Under the pieces are notes generated by a model, which saw only the letters and a program-made list of their open reading frames with translations, was not told the origin of the DNA and made no database searches. Below are positions 46,664 to 54,650 of a DNA stretch of 64,000 nucleotides, in pieces. The stretch is taken from assembly GCF_020400605.1 (NCBI RefSeq), contig NZ_JAINRD010000029.1:1-64000 (forward strand), in the 5' to 3' direction. Position 1 is the stretch's first letter. Each line of letters begins with the position of its first letter. This DNA is from Streptomyces aculeolatus (GTDB taxonomy: Bacteria; Actinomycetota; Actinomycetes; Streptomycetales; Streptomycetaceae). The translations under genes were made by a program, and so were the position numbers.

Positions 46664-46950
46664 CCGAGGACGCCACGCAGACCCGCACGACCACCCCGCC
46701 CACCGCCACCGCCGCTGCCACCCGACCCGACACCGACACCGCCCCCGCTGCCACCGTGACCGTCAACGGCGCCCCCCGCCGCATCGACGCGGGCCTCACC
46801 CTCGACGCCCTCGTCGCGACCGTCACCGCCGCCCCCCGCGGCGTCGCCGCCGCCGTCAACGAGGACGTCGTACCGCGCGGCAGCTGGCCCACCACCACCC
46901 TCGGCGACGGCGACCGCGTCGAGATCCTGACCGCGGTCCAGGGAGGCTGA
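46660..46950 (+). CDS. thiS: Sulfur carrier protein ThiS
   Basis: A ubiquitin-like sulfur carrier. Residues about 32-96 (TVTVNGAPRRIDAGLTLDAL ... LGDGDRVEILTAVQGG) form the beta-grasp fold ending in the essential Gly-Gly that is converted to a thiocarboxylate. The first 30 residues are Thr/Ala/Pro/Asp-rich and absent from ordinary ThiS (about 66 aa). The ATG overlaps the thiO stop as ATGA. A later start would need a codon without a ribosome binding site, so I keep the long form with some doubt. Confidence 0.92.
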   Translation: MTEDATQTRTTTPPTATAAATRPDTDTAPAATVTVNGAPRRIDAGLTLDALVATVTAAPRGVAAAVNEDVVPRGSWPTTTLGDGDRVEILTAVQGG

Positions 46951-46956
46951 CCCACC

Positions 46957-47838
46957 GTGACCCGCACCGCCCCCGCCACCACACCCGCCCCCGCCCCCGC
47001 GGCGAACCCGGACGCCGCCGCCACGGACCCGGCCGCGGACCCCCTCACCATCGCCGGCGTCCGCTTCTCCTCCCGCCTCATCATGGGCACCGGCGGCGCG
47101 AGCAGCCTGGAGGCCATGGAGCGCGCCCTCCTCGCCTCCGGCACCGAGCTGACCACCGTCGCGATGCGCCGCATCGACCCCGGCGTGCACGGCTCCGTGC
47201 TCGACGTGCTGCACCGCCACGGCATCCGCGTGCTGCCGAACACCGCCGGCTGCTACACCGCCGGCGAGGCCGTCCTCACCGCCCGGCTGGCCCGCGAGGC
47301 GCTCGGCACCGACTGGGTGAAGCTGGAGGTCATCGCCGACGAGCGCACCCTGCTGCCCGACCCCGTCGAGCTGCTGGCCGCCGCCGAGACGCTCGTCGAC
47401 GACGGCTTCACCGTGCTCCCGTACACCAACGACGACCCCGTCCTCGCCCGCAAGCTTCAGGACGCGGGCTGCGCCGCCGTGATGCCCCTGGGCTCCCCCA
47501 TCGGCTCCGGGCTCGGCATCCGCAACCCGCACAACTTCGCGCTGATCACCGAGGCCGCCGGGGTGCCCGTCATCCTCGACGCCGGCGCCGGCACCGCCTC
47601 CGACGCCGCCCAGGCGATGGAGCTGGGCTGCGACGCGGTCATGCTGGCGTCCGCGGTGACGCGGGCGCAGGAGCCGGTGCTGATGGCGGCGGCGATGCGG
47701 CACGCGATCACCGCGGGCCGGCTCGCCGCGCGCGCGGGGCGCATCCCGCGCCGGCACTTCGCGCGGGCGTCGTCGCCGTCCGCCGGGGTCGCGGACCTGG
47801 GCCGGGCGCCGGACCCGGAGCGCCCCGCGTTCTCCTGA
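46957..47838 (+). CDS. thiG: Thiazole synthase ThiG
   Basis: A 293-aa TIM-barrel thiazole synthase combining DXP, ThiS thiocarboxylate and iminoglycine. The catalytic Lys is in DWVKLEVIAD (about residue 127). FSSRLIMGTGGASSLEAMERAL, LPNTAGCYTAGEAV, MPLGSPIGSGLGIRNP and ILDAGAGTASDAAQAMELGCDAVMLASAV complete the signature. About 28 Pro/Ala-rich residues precede the fold. GTG 46957 starts six bases after thiS. The operon lacks thiC and thiD, which must be elsewhere. Confidence 0.96.
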   Translation: MTRTAPATTPAPAPAANPDAAATDPAADPLTIAGVRFSSRLIMGTGGASSLEAMERALLASGTELTTVAMRRIDPGVHGSVLDVLHRHGIRVLPNTAGCYTAGEAVLTARLAREALGTDWVKLEVIADERTLLPDPVELLAAAETLVDDGFTVLPYTNDDPVLARKLQDAGCAAVMPLGSPIGSGLGIRNPHNFALITEAAGVPVILDAGAGTASDAAQAMELGCDAVMLASAVTRAQEPVLMAAAMRHAITAGRLAARAGRIPRRHFARASSPSAGVADLGRAPDPERPAFS

Positions 47839-47939
47839 ACTCCCCGGCCCCGCACCGGCGCCCGCGCCGCCGCGGGCATCGGCACGCCATCGGAAACGTA
47901 CTGCAGCACAACGGTGACGGGAACGCGTCCCCCACCTCG

Positions 47940-47955
47940 TAGACTGCGGTTCGTG
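47940..47955 (+). promoter_or_regulatory. -10 element TAGACT seven bases before the kinase GTG
   Basis: TAGACT (47940-47945), a near-consensus actinobacterial -10, is followed by GCGGTTC and then the GTG of the kinase gene. Transcription would begin at or within a base of the start codon, giving a leaderless mRNA, and no Shine-Dalgarno sequence precedes the GTG. No good -35 hexamer is visible (GTGACG at 47914-47919 is 20 bp away). Confidence 0.6.
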
Positions 47956-49929
47956 GACACGACTCTGGACCCGTCCCCCCATCCGCAGGGAGGGTGGGGA
48001 GACCCCATGGTCGGGCAGATGCTCGACGGGCGCTACCGCGTCGACGCACGCATCGCCACCGGCGGCATGGCCACGGTCTACCGGGCGCTCGACACCCGGC
48101 TCGACCGGGTGCTGGCCGTCAAGGTCATGCACCCCTCGCTGGCCGCCGACCGCTCCTTCGTGCAGCGGTTCATCCTGGAGGCCAAGTCGGTCGCCGGGCT
48201 CGCCCACCCGAACGTCGTGGGCGTCTACGACCAGGGCACCGACGGCCCGCACGTCTTCCTCGCCATGGAGTACGTCCCGGGCTGCACCCTGCGCGACGTG
48301 CTGAACGACCGCGGCGCCCTGCAGCCCCGGGCCGCGCTGGACATCCTGGAGCCCGTGCTCGCCGCGCTCGGCGCCGCGCACCGGGCCGGATTCGTCCACC
48401 GCGACATGAAGCCGGAGAACGTCCTCATCGGCGACGACGGCCGCGTCAAGGTCGCCGACTTCGGGCTCGTCCGCGCCGTGAACACCCACACCACCGCCTC
48501 CACCGGCACGGTGCTCGGCAGCGTGTCGTACCTGGCGCCCGAGCAGATCGAGCGCGGCGCCGTCGACCCGCGGGTCGACGTGTACGCCTGCGGCGTGATG
48601 CTCTACGAGATGCTCACCGGCGCCAAGCCGCACGCCGGCGAGCATGCCGCGCACGTGCTCTACCAGCACCTGCACGAGGACGTCGAGCCGCCGTCCGCCG
48701 TCGTCCCGGGGCTGCCCGAGCAGCTGGACGACCTGGTCGCCACCGCCGCCGCGCGCAACCGGGACGCGCGCCCCGCGGACGCCGTCGAGCTGCTGTCCGC
48801 CGTACGCGCCGCCCGCGGGGAGCTGACCGACGCGGACCTGGACGCGGTGCCGCCGCAGGCCGTCGCCGAGGAGCGGATCGGCTCCGAGGACCGCACGGCC
48901 GTGGTGATGCCCGCCCCGGCGGGCACGCCGGGGCAGGAGCGGCTGAACGTCACCAGCGTGCTCCAGACGCCCGCCGCGGGGCCCGCGGACACCACCGCCG
49001 CGCCGCCGTCCGGCCCGCCCGCCGCGCCCGGCGCCCCCGGACAGCCGGGCCGCGCCAAGCCGCGGATCGGGCTGCTGGCGCTGCTGGCGGCGGTACTCGT
49101 GCTGGGCGTCGGCACGGGCGTCTGGTACATAAACTCCGGGCAGTTCACCAAGGTCCCCTTCGTGCTCGGCAAGACGGAGGCCGAGGCGCGGAGCATGCTC
49201 TCCGGCGAGGACCTGGACACGGACGTCAAGGAGGACTTCAGCGACACCGTGAAGGCCGGCCTCGTCCTGCGCACCGACCCCGAGGGCGGCAGCCGCATCC
49301 GGCAGGGCGACTCCGTGACGCTCGTGCTCTCCAAGGGCCCGGAGATGGTGGAGATCCCCGAGCTGTACGCGGTCCCCCTCGACGAGGCGAAGGACAAGCT
49401 CCGCGACGCGGGGCTGAAGCCGGGCGTGACACAGGAGGCGTTCAGCGAGGAGCTGCCCGTCGGGCGCGTGATCAGCACGAAGCCGGCGGACGGCGAGAAG
49501 ATCAAGGCCGGCCGGGCGGTGGAGATGGTCGTCAGCCGCGGCGCGCCCATCGAGGTGCCGGACGTCGTCGGCGACGACCAGAGCGACGCCGCCGAGGAGC
49601 TGCGCGAGGAGGGGCTGACGGTCGAGGTCGCCCCGGAGACGGTGTACTCGGAGGAGGACGCCGGCACGGTCGCGGAGACCTCGCCGGAGCCGGGTGCCGA
49701 GCTGGGCGAGGGCGACAAGGTCACGCTGACGATCTCCAAGGGCCCCGAGCTGCTGGAGGTCCCGGACGTGGTCGACATGAACGTGGACGACGCCGAGCAG
49801 GCGCTCGAGGACGCCGGCTTCAGCGTGGACGTGAACCAGATCTTCTTCGGCGACACCGTCTGGCGCCAGTCCCCCGACGGCGGCGACGACGCTCCGCGCG
49901 GCAGCGAGATCACCCTCTGGGTGAGGTGA
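47953..49929 (+). CDS. PASTA-domain Ser/Thr protein kinase (PknB-like)
   Basis: A 658-aa transmembrane kinase. The kinase domain (about residues 27-290) has the Gly loop IATGGMATVY, catalytic K57 (AVKVM), H149-R-D151 (HRDMKPENVL), D169-F-G and APEQ. A Pro/Ala-rich juxtamembrane region leads to one membrane helix (about 379-400), followed by four extracellular PASTA repeats (starting near VPFVLGKTEAEA, IPELYAVPLDEA, VPDVVGDDQSDA and VPDVVDMNVDDA). PASTA domains bind muropeptides or lipid II, so it probably senses wall status. The start is GTG 47953, likely leaderless. The nfo gene follows after one base. Confidence 0.95.
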   Translation: MDTTLDPSPHPQGGWGDPMVGQMLDGRYRVDARIATGGMATVYRALDTRLDRVLAVKVMHPSLAADRSFVQRFILEAKSVAGLAHPNVVGVYDQGTDGPHVFLAMEYVPGCTLRDVLNDRGALQPRAALDILEPVLAALGAAHRAGFVHRDMKPENVLIGDDGRVKVADFGLVRAVNTHTTASTGTVLGSVSYLAPEQIERGAVDPRVDVYACGVMLYEMLTGAKPHAGEHAAHVLYQHLHEDVEPPSAVVPGLPEQLDDLVATAAARNRDARPADAVELLSAVRAARGELTDADLDAVPPQAVAEERIGSEDRTAVVMPAPAGTPGQERLNVTSVLQTPAAGPADTTAAPPSGPPAAPGAPGQPGRAKPRIGLLALLAAVLVLGVGTGVWYINSGQFTKVPFVLGKTEAEARSMLSGEDLDTDVKEDFSDTVKAGLVLRTDPEGGSRIRQGDSVTLVLSKGPEMVEIPELYAVPLDEAKDKLRDAGLKPGVTQEAFSEELPVGRVISTKPADGEKIKAGRAVEMVVSRGAPIEVPDVVGDDQSDAAEELREEGLTVEVAPETVYSEEDAGTVAETSPEPGAELGEGDKVTLTISKGPELLEVPDVVDMNVDDAEQALEDAGFSVDVNQIFFGDTVWRQSPDGGDDAPRGSEITLWVR

Positions 49930-49930
49930 C

Positions 49931-50857
49931 GTGTCCTCCCGTACGGCCCCCGCACCCCCCTCCGACCAGCCGGCCGCCCGTACCCGCAACCCCGTCGGCA
50001 GCCATGTGCCCGTCGCCGGCGGCCTGGCCGCGAAGGGCCTCGCGCACGCGCGCCGGATCGGCGCGGAGGCCGTCCAGGTCTTCGTCGCCAACGCCCGCGG
50101 CTGGGCGACGCCGCCGGGCGACCCGGCGCAGGACGAGGAGTTCCGGCGGCGCTGCACCGAGGACGGCATCCCGGTGTACGTGCACGCCCCGTACCTGATC
50201 AACCTCGGCTCGCACACCCCGGCCACCGCGGCGAACTCCGTCACCTCGCTCCGGCACTCGCTGCGCCGCGGCCGGGCGATCGGCGCCCGCGGCGTCGTGG
50301 TCCACACCGGCTCGGCGACCGGCGGGCGGGACCGCGACACCGCGCTCGCGCAGGTACGGGAGCTGACGCTGCCGCTCCTCGACGAGCTGGCCGACGACCC
50401 CGGGGCGCCCGAGCTGCTGCTGGAGCCGACCGCGGGGCAGGGCTTCTCGCTCTGCTCCCGGCTGCCGGAGCTGGGCGCCTATCTGGACCTGCTGGACCGG
50501 CACCCGCGGCTCGGGGTCTGCCTCGACACCTGCCACGTCTTCGCCGCGGGGCACGACCTGGCGGCGGGCGGCGGGGCGAAGCAGGTGCTCGACGAGCTGG
50601 TGGAGGTGGCGGGTCCCGGGCGGCTGCGGCTCCTGCACGCGAACGACTCCAAGGCCGCGGCCGGCTCGCGCCTGGACCGGCACGAGAACATCGGCGCGGG
50701 GCGGATCGGGGCCGACCCGTTCCGCGAGCTGCTCCGGCACCCGGCGATGGCGGGCGTACCGCTGATCATCGAAACCCCCGGCGGCGGTCCCGAGGGCCGG
50801 AAGGCGGCGGCGGACATCGCCCTGCTGAAGGAGCTGCGGGAGCCCGCCGGGGCGTAG
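49931..50857 (+). CDS. nfo: Endonuclease IV-type AP endonuclease (Nfo)
   Basis: A 308-aa AP endonuclease 2 family TIM barrel that cuts DNA at abasic sites. Metal-binding segments are VGSHVPVAGG (first His), PVYVHAPYLINLGS, VVHTGSATGG, LLLEPTAGQG (Glu), GVCLDTCHVFAAGHDL, LHANDSKAAAGSRLDRHENIGAGRIG and IIETPGGG. The first 20 residues are Pro/Ala-rich. It starts at GTG 49931, one base after the kinase stop, and so is probably cotranscribed with the kinase. Confidence 0.95.
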   Translation: MSSRTAPAPPSDQPAARTRNPVGSHVPVAGGLAAKGLAHARRIGAEAVQVFVANARGWATPPGDPAQDEEFRRRCTEDGIPVYVHAPYLINLGSHTPATAANSVTSLRHSLRRGRAIGARGVVVHTGSATGGRDRDTALAQVRELTLPLLDELADDPGAPELLLEPTAGQGFSLCSRLPELGAYLDLLDRHPRLGVCLDTCHVFAAGHDLAAGGGAKQVLDELVEVAGPGRLRLLHANDSKAAAGSRLDRHENIGAGRIGADPFRELLRHPAMAGVPLIIETPGGGPEGRKAAADIALLKELREPAGA

Positions 50858-50880
50858 GACGGGCGAGGAGCTGTCATCGG

Positions 50881-51396
50881 ATGTCACGGATGTACGTGAA
50901 CTGTTCGCGCCGCCGGCTCGCCGGCTGGGCCGTCGTCGCCGCGCTGCTCACCGCGGTCGGCTGCTCCGGGCGGGCGGACGGGGCGACCGTGACGGTCCCC
51001 GGCCCGTCGCCGGCGGTCACGAAGGTGTGCCGGAAGCTGGACCGGGCGCTGCCCGCCACGGTGGACGGGCTGGACCGCCGGGATCCCGCGCCCGCCTCCG
51101 CGCTGACCGCGGGCTGGGGCAGCCCGGTGGTCATCCTGCGCTGCGGTGTCCAGCGGCCGCCGAAGATGCTCGACCCCGCGGTCTCCCGGGGCAAGGACCC
51201 CGATGCGGTGGCCGGCGAGGTGGACGGCGTCGGCTGGCTGATGGAGCAGCAGGACGACGGCGTGCACCGCTTCACCACCGCCAACCGGATCGGGTACGTC
51301 GAGGTCAGGGTGCCCGGGGACCGGGACAGCTCCGCGGTCCTGGTCGAGTTGGCCGACGCCATCAAGCGGACGGTCCCGGAAGGCATCGCCGACTGA
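50881..51396 (+). CDS. DUF3515 lipoprotein
   Basis: A 171-aa predicted lipoprotein. A basic N-terminus and hydrophobic stretch (LAGWAVVAALLTAVGC) end in a lipobox with Cys at about residue 28. The remainder resembles DUF3515, an actinobacterial family of unknown function (VCRKLDRALPATVDGL; WGSPVVILRCGVQRPP). GAGGAG is ten bases before ATG 50881. Its stop codon region forms the palindrome TGAGTACTCA with the stop of the convergent gene. Confidence 0.9.
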   Translation: MSRMYVNCSRRRLAGWAVVAALLTAVGCSGRADGATVTVPGPSPAVTKVCRKLDRALPATVDGLDRRDPAPASALTAGWGSPVVILRCGVQRPPKMLDPAVSRGKDPDAVAGEVDGVGWLMEQQDDGVHRFTTANRIGYVEVRVPGDRDSSAVLVELADAIKRTVPEGIAD

Positions 51397-51400
51397 GTAC

Positions 51401-52015
51401 TCAGAGATCCGGCCCGTCGCCGGGCTCCTCCTGGTACGAGTAGCGCTGCTCGCGCCACGGGTCGCCGACGTTGTGGTAGCCGCGCTCCTCCCAGAAGCCG
51501 CGGCGGTCGGCCGTCATGTACTCCACGCCCCGCACCCACTTCGGGCCCTTCCAGGCGTACAGGTGCGGCACCACGAGCCGGACCGGGAAGCCGTGCTCGG
51601 CGGTCAGCGGCTCGCCGTCCTTGTGGGTGGCGAAGATCGTCCGTTCGTCGGCGAAGTCCGCCAGCCGCAGGTTGGAGCTGAAGCCGTACTCCGCCCACAC
51701 CATCACGTGCGTGACCCCGGGCGCGGGCGGCGCCAGCTCCAGCAGCGTACGGGCCCTGACCCCGCCCCACTCGGCGCCGAGCATGCTGAACTTCGTCACG
51801 CAGTGCAGGTCGCCGACCACGGTCGTATACGGCAGGGCGGTGAACTCGTCGTGGGTGAGGGACCGTTTCGCCCCGTCCGCCGTGGCCCCGAAGACCTGGA
51901 GTTCCCAGCGGTCGGGCTTGAACCGCGGCACCGGGCCGTAGTGCGTCACGGGCCAGCCGCGCTGCAGCCGCTGGCCAGGAGGCAGGTCCCCCTCGTGCCG
52001 CTCCGACTGACCCAT
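51401..52015 (-). CDS. Sulfite-oxidase-like molybdopterin oxidoreductase
   Basis: A 204-aa protein containing only the molybdopterin-binding domain of the sulfite oxidase family. The segment TTVVGDLHCVTKFSMLGAEWGGV (about residues 64-86) carries the conserved Cys that ligates molybdenum; FPVRLVVPHLYAWKGPKWVRGVEYM follows the family pattern. It lacks the dimerisation domain, a heme domain and a Tat signal, so it resembles small cytoplasmic YedY-like proteins. The substrate is unknown. Confidence 0.92.
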   Translation of the reverse strand: MGQSERHEGDLPPGQRLQRGWPVTHYGPVPRFKPDRWELQVFGATADGAKRSLTHDEFTALPYTTVVGDLHCVTKFSMLGAEWGGVRARTLLELAPPAPGVTHVMVWAEYGFSSNLRLADFADERTIFATHKDGEPLTAEHGFPVRLVVPHLYAWKGPKWVRGVEYMTADRRGFWEERGYHNVGDPWREQRYSYQEEPGDGPDL

Positions 52016-52173
52016 GACCCCATGGTGGCAGACGCTTGCGCATGGTCATGACCGGGGGCGCCCCGGGCCTGATGAGGGCAACCCGGATAAGCCTGCACTT
52101 ACTGGATCGTCCGGGGCCTGTGGTGCGAGGATGCGCCTGACCTGCCCGACCCACGTGGAGAGGAGTCCCGGCT

Positions 52174-52656
52174 ATGCAGGGCGACCCCGAGGTGCTGGAA
52201 TTCCTGAACGAGCAGCTCACTGCCGAGCTGACGGCGATCAACCAGTACTTCCTGCACGCGAAGATGCAGGAGAACTTCGGCTGGACGAAGCTGGCGAAGT
52301 ACACCAGGTCCGAGTCGTTCGACGAGATGAAGCACGCGGAGATCCTGACGGACCGCATCCTGCTGCTGGACGGGCTGCCGAACTACCAGCGCCTCTTCCA
52401 CGTCCGGGTCGGGCAGACGGTCACCGAGATGTTCCAGGCAGACCGGCAGATCGAGGTGGAGGCGATCGACCGGCTCCGCCGCGGGGCCGAGCTGATGCGC
52501 GCCAAGAGCGACATCACGTCGGCGAACATCTTCGAGTCGATCCTGGAGGACGAGGAGCACCACATCGACTACCTCGACACCCAGCTCGACCTGATCGAGA
52601 AGCTCGGCGAGCCGCTGTACATCGCGCAGCAGATCGAACAGCCGGACGAGCCGTGA
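52174..52656 (+). CDS. bfr: Bacterioferritin
   Basis: A 160-aa heme-containing ferritin, 24-mer iron store. Ferroxidase-site residues lie in LTAELTAINQYFLHAKM (Glu18 region), EMKHAEILTDRIL (E-x-x-H) and ANIFESILEDEEHHIDYLDTQ; the heme-ligating Met is at about residue 52 in ESFDEM. Ends convergently with bfd, one base apart, a compact iron-storage and iron-release pair. Confidence 0.96.
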   Translation: MQGDPEVLEFLNEQLTAELTAINQYFLHAKMQENFGWTKLAKYTRSESFDEMKHAEILTDRILLLDGLPNYQRLFHVRVGQTVTEMFQADRQIEVEAIDRLRRGAELMRAKSDITSANIFESILEDEEHHIDYLDTQLDLIEKLGEPLYIAQQIEQPDEP

Positions 52657-52657
52657 G

Positions 52658-52966
52658 TCAGGCGGCGTCCGCGGCGGCCACGGGCGTCGGAGCCGCTACG
52701 GGATCCACAGGCACCGGGCCCGAGGCGGCCACGGGCACCGGCAGCGCCTCGTCATCGCTCCCGGCCGCCGGCCGACGGCCCTCCAGCAGTTCGCGGCGGG
52801 CGCAGTCGGCGCCGCGGCCGAGCAGCGCCTGGATCCGGCGTACGCACCCGCCGCAGTCCGTGCCCGCCTTGCACTCCGAGGCGATCTGACGGGGGGTGCA
52901 GCGCCCGGCCGAGGCGTGCAGGCGCACCTGCTCCTCGGTGATGCCGAAGCACGAGCACACGAACAC
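52658..52966 (-). CDS. bfd: Bacterioferritin-associated ferredoxin (Bfd-like)
   Basis: A 102-aa [2Fe-2S] ferredoxin. The Bfd fold is at residues 1-50 with the cluster cysteines in FVCSCFGIT (C-x-C) and GTDCGGCVRRI (C-x-x-C). A Pro/Val/Ala-rich C-terminal extension of about 45 residues is unusual. Bfd delivers electrons to bacterioferritin so that iron is released under limitation. A predicted iron box directly upstream supports induction at low iron. GTG start at 52966. Confidence 0.93.
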   Translation of the reverse strand: MFVCSCFGITEEQVRLHASAGRCTPRQIASECKAGTDCGGCVRRIQALLGRGADCARRELLEGRRPAAGSDDEALPVPVAASGPVPVDPVAAPTPVAAADAA

Positions 52967-52988
52967 GCGAACCCCCGGGTCGGGACGA

Positions 52989-53007
52989 TTAGGTAACCCT
53001 AACCTTA
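52989..53007 (-). promoter_or_regulatory. DmdR/IdeR-type iron box upstream of bfd
   Basis: TTAGGTAACCCTAACCTTA matches 15 of 19 positions of the palindromic IdeR/DmdR1 consensus TTAGGTTAGGCTAACCTAA, by my count. It lies 22 bp before the bfd start, where an iron-loaded repressor would block transcription. That fits release of stored iron only when iron is scarce. Confidence 0.75.
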
Positions 53008-53073
53008 CCCGGCCCGGGGGTGCCGTGAAAGAGGCGTCCTGCCGTGACCTGCGTTACGCCGCGGACGGCCGGC

Positions 53074-54435
53074 TCACTGGTCCCGGTACATCTCCGCGAC
53101 CAGGAACGCCAGGTCGAGCGACTGGCTGCGGTTGAGCCGCGGGTCGCACGCCGTCTCGTAGCGCTGGTGCAGGTCGTCGACGAAGATCTCGTCCCCGCCG
53201 CCCACGCACTCGGTCACGTCGTCGCCGGTCAGCTCCACGTGGATGCCGCCGGGGTGGGTGCCGAGCGCCTTGTGCACCTCGAAGAAGCCCTTGACCTCGT
53301 CGAGCACGTCGTCGAAGCGGCGCGTCTTGTGGCCGGAGGCCGCCTCGAAGGTGTTGCCGTGCATCGGGTCGGAGACCCACGCCACCTGGGCGCCGGCGGC
53401 CGTGACCTTCTCCACCAGCACGGGCAGCCGGTCGCGCACCTTGTCGGCGCCCATCCGGCTGACGAACGTCAGCCGCCCCGGGATCCGCTCCGGGTCGAGG
53501 CGGTCGATCAGCGCGAGCGCCTCCTCCGGCGTGGTCGTCGGGCCCAGCTTCACGCCGATGGGGTTGCTGATCCGGGAGGCGAACTCGATGTGCGCGTGGT
53601 CGAGCTGCCGGGTGCGCTCGCCGATCCAGACCATGTGGCCCGAGACGTCGTAGAGCTTGCCGGTGCGCGAGTCGGTGCGGGTCAGCGCCGACTCGTAGTC
53701 GAGGATCAGCGCCTCGTGCGAGGAGAAGAACTCGACGGTCTTGAACTCCTCCGGGTCCACGCCGCAGGCGTGCATGAAGCTCATCGCCCGGTCGATCTCG
53801 CGGGCCAGCGCCTCGTACCGCTGGCCGGAGGGCGAGGAGCGGACGAAGTCCTGGTTCCAGGCGTGCACCTGGCGCAGGTGGGCGTACCCGCCGGTGGTGA
53901 AGGCGCGCACCAGGTTCAGCGTGGCCGCCGAGGCGTGGTACATCCGCTTCAGCCGCTCGGGGTCCGGCCTGCGGGACTCGGGGGTGAACTCGAAGCCGTT
54001 GACGGAGTCGCCCCGGTAGACGGGCAGGGTGACGCCGTCGCGGGTCTCGGTGGGCTTGGAGCGGGGCTTGGAGTACTGCCCGGCGATCCGGCCGACCTTG
54101 ACGACGGGGACGGAAGCGGCGTACGTGAGCACGGCGCTCATCTGCAGCAGCGTCTTCAGCTTGTTCCTGATGTGCTCGGCCGAGACCGCGTCGAACGCCT
54201 CCGCGCAGTCACCGCCCTGCAGCAGGAACGCCTCGCCCCGGGCGACCGCGCCCAGTTGGTCGCGCAGTTGGTCGCACTCGCCGGCGAAGACCAGCGGCGG
54301 ATACGACTGCAGCTCCGCGGTCACGTCGCGCAGAGCCGCGGGGTCCGGCCAGTCGGGCTGCTGCGCCGCGGGCAGGTCGCGCCAGGTCTGGGGGATTCCG
54401 GCGGCGCTCGTGGCGGGTTCGGCGTTGACAGTCAC
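53074..54435 (-). CDS. aroH: Class II DAHP synthase
   Basis: A 453-aa plant/actinobacterial type 3-deoxy-D-arabino-heptulosonate 7-phosphate synthase, first step of the shikimate pathway. Conserved segments: LLQGGDCAEAF (metal-binding Cys, about 74-84), GRIAGQYSKPRS, GVKLGPTTTPEEAL, FVSRMGADKVRD, WVSDPMHGNTFEAASGHKTRRFDDV and GIHVELTGDDVTECVGG. GTG 54435 is the best start. TAATCT on the minus strand lies seven bases before it and no Shine-Dalgarno is present, so the mRNA may be leaderless. It is divergent from the trpE leader, so two chorismate-pathway genes share a 108-bp promoter region. Confidence 0.96.
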   Translation of the reverse strand: MTVNAEPATSAAGIPQTWRDLPAAQQPDWPDPAALRDVTAELQSYPPLVFAGECDQLRDQLGAVARGEAFLLQGGDCAEAFDAVSAEHIRNKLKTLLQMSAVLTYAASVPVVKVGRIAGQYSKPRSKPTETRDGVTLPVYRGDSVNGFEFTPESRRPDPERLKRMYHASAATLNLVRAFTTGGYAHLRQVHAWNQDFVRSSPSGQRYEALAREIDRAMSFMHACGVDPEEFKTVEFFSSHEALILDYESALTRTDSRTGKLYDVSGHMVWIGERTRQLDHAHIEFASRISNPIGVKLGPTTTPEEALALIDRLDPERIPGRLTFVSRMGADKVRDRLPVLVEKVTAAGAQVAWVSDPMHGNTFEAASGHKTRRFDDVLDEVKGFFEVHKALGTHPGGIHVELTGDDVTECVGGGDEIFVDDLHQRYETACDPRLNRSQSLDLAFLVAEMYRDQ

Positions 54436-54448
54436 GGATCCAAGATTA
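54433..54448 (-). promoter_or_regulatory. -10 element TAATCT seven bases before the aroH GTG
   Basis: On the minus strand TAATCT (54448-54443) is followed by seven bases and then GTG. The layout is the same as at the kinase gene and predicts a leaderless transcript. No clear -35 is present. Confidence 0.55.
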
Positions 54449-54543
54449 CGGGTTCGCCCGCACTGCCCCGGCCGGTGACCGACAGATGAGACGGAGCAGA
54501 CAGTGAGCGGTGGGACGCGCCGCGGTCGGCTAGGGTGTGCGCC

Positions 54544-54600
54544 ATGTACGCGCTCGATGCCCGCACCTGGTGGTGGCCCGTCCAACCGGCGGCCACCTGA
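54544..54600 (+). CDS. trpL: trp leader peptide
   Basis: An 18-residue open frame, MYALDARTWWWPVQPAAT, with three consecutive Trp codons, followed by an attenuator hairpin and then the fused anthranilate synthase gene. Ribosome stalling at the Trp codons under tryptophan shortage should prevent terminator formation. The same type of Trp-rich leader is described upstream of Streptomyces trpE genes. The ATG has no ribosome binding site; TAGGGT (54531-54536) ends seven bases before it, so the leader RNA itself may be leaderless. Confidence 0.92.
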   Translation: MYALDARTWWWPVQPAAT

Positions 54601-54625
54601 TCTCGCGTACCCACGAATTCTCCGC

Positions 54626-54650
54626 GAAGGCCGCCCGAGGGGCGGCCTTC
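54626..54650 (+). terminator. trp attenuator terminator hairpin
   Basis: GAAGGCCGCC (54626-54635) pairs perfectly with GGCGGCCTTC (54641-54650) around a five-base loop, followed by GGTGTTT. It lies between the leader peptide stop and the trpE ribosome binding site and should terminate transcription when tryptophan is plentiful. Sequences around the Trp codons (TGGTGGTGG, GGCGGCCAC) offer the alternative pairing partners. Confidence 0.88.

Noticed and set aside
46516..50340. Minus-strand open frame of about 1270 codons opposite thiO-kinase-nfo
   Set aside because: It overlaps five genes with clear catalytic motifs and shows no recognisable motif itself.
51394..51403. TGAGTACTCA as a second MacR box
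   Set aside because: It lacks the two-base spacer of the consensus and is explained by the TGA of one gene and the TCA (TGA on the other strand) of the convergent gene.
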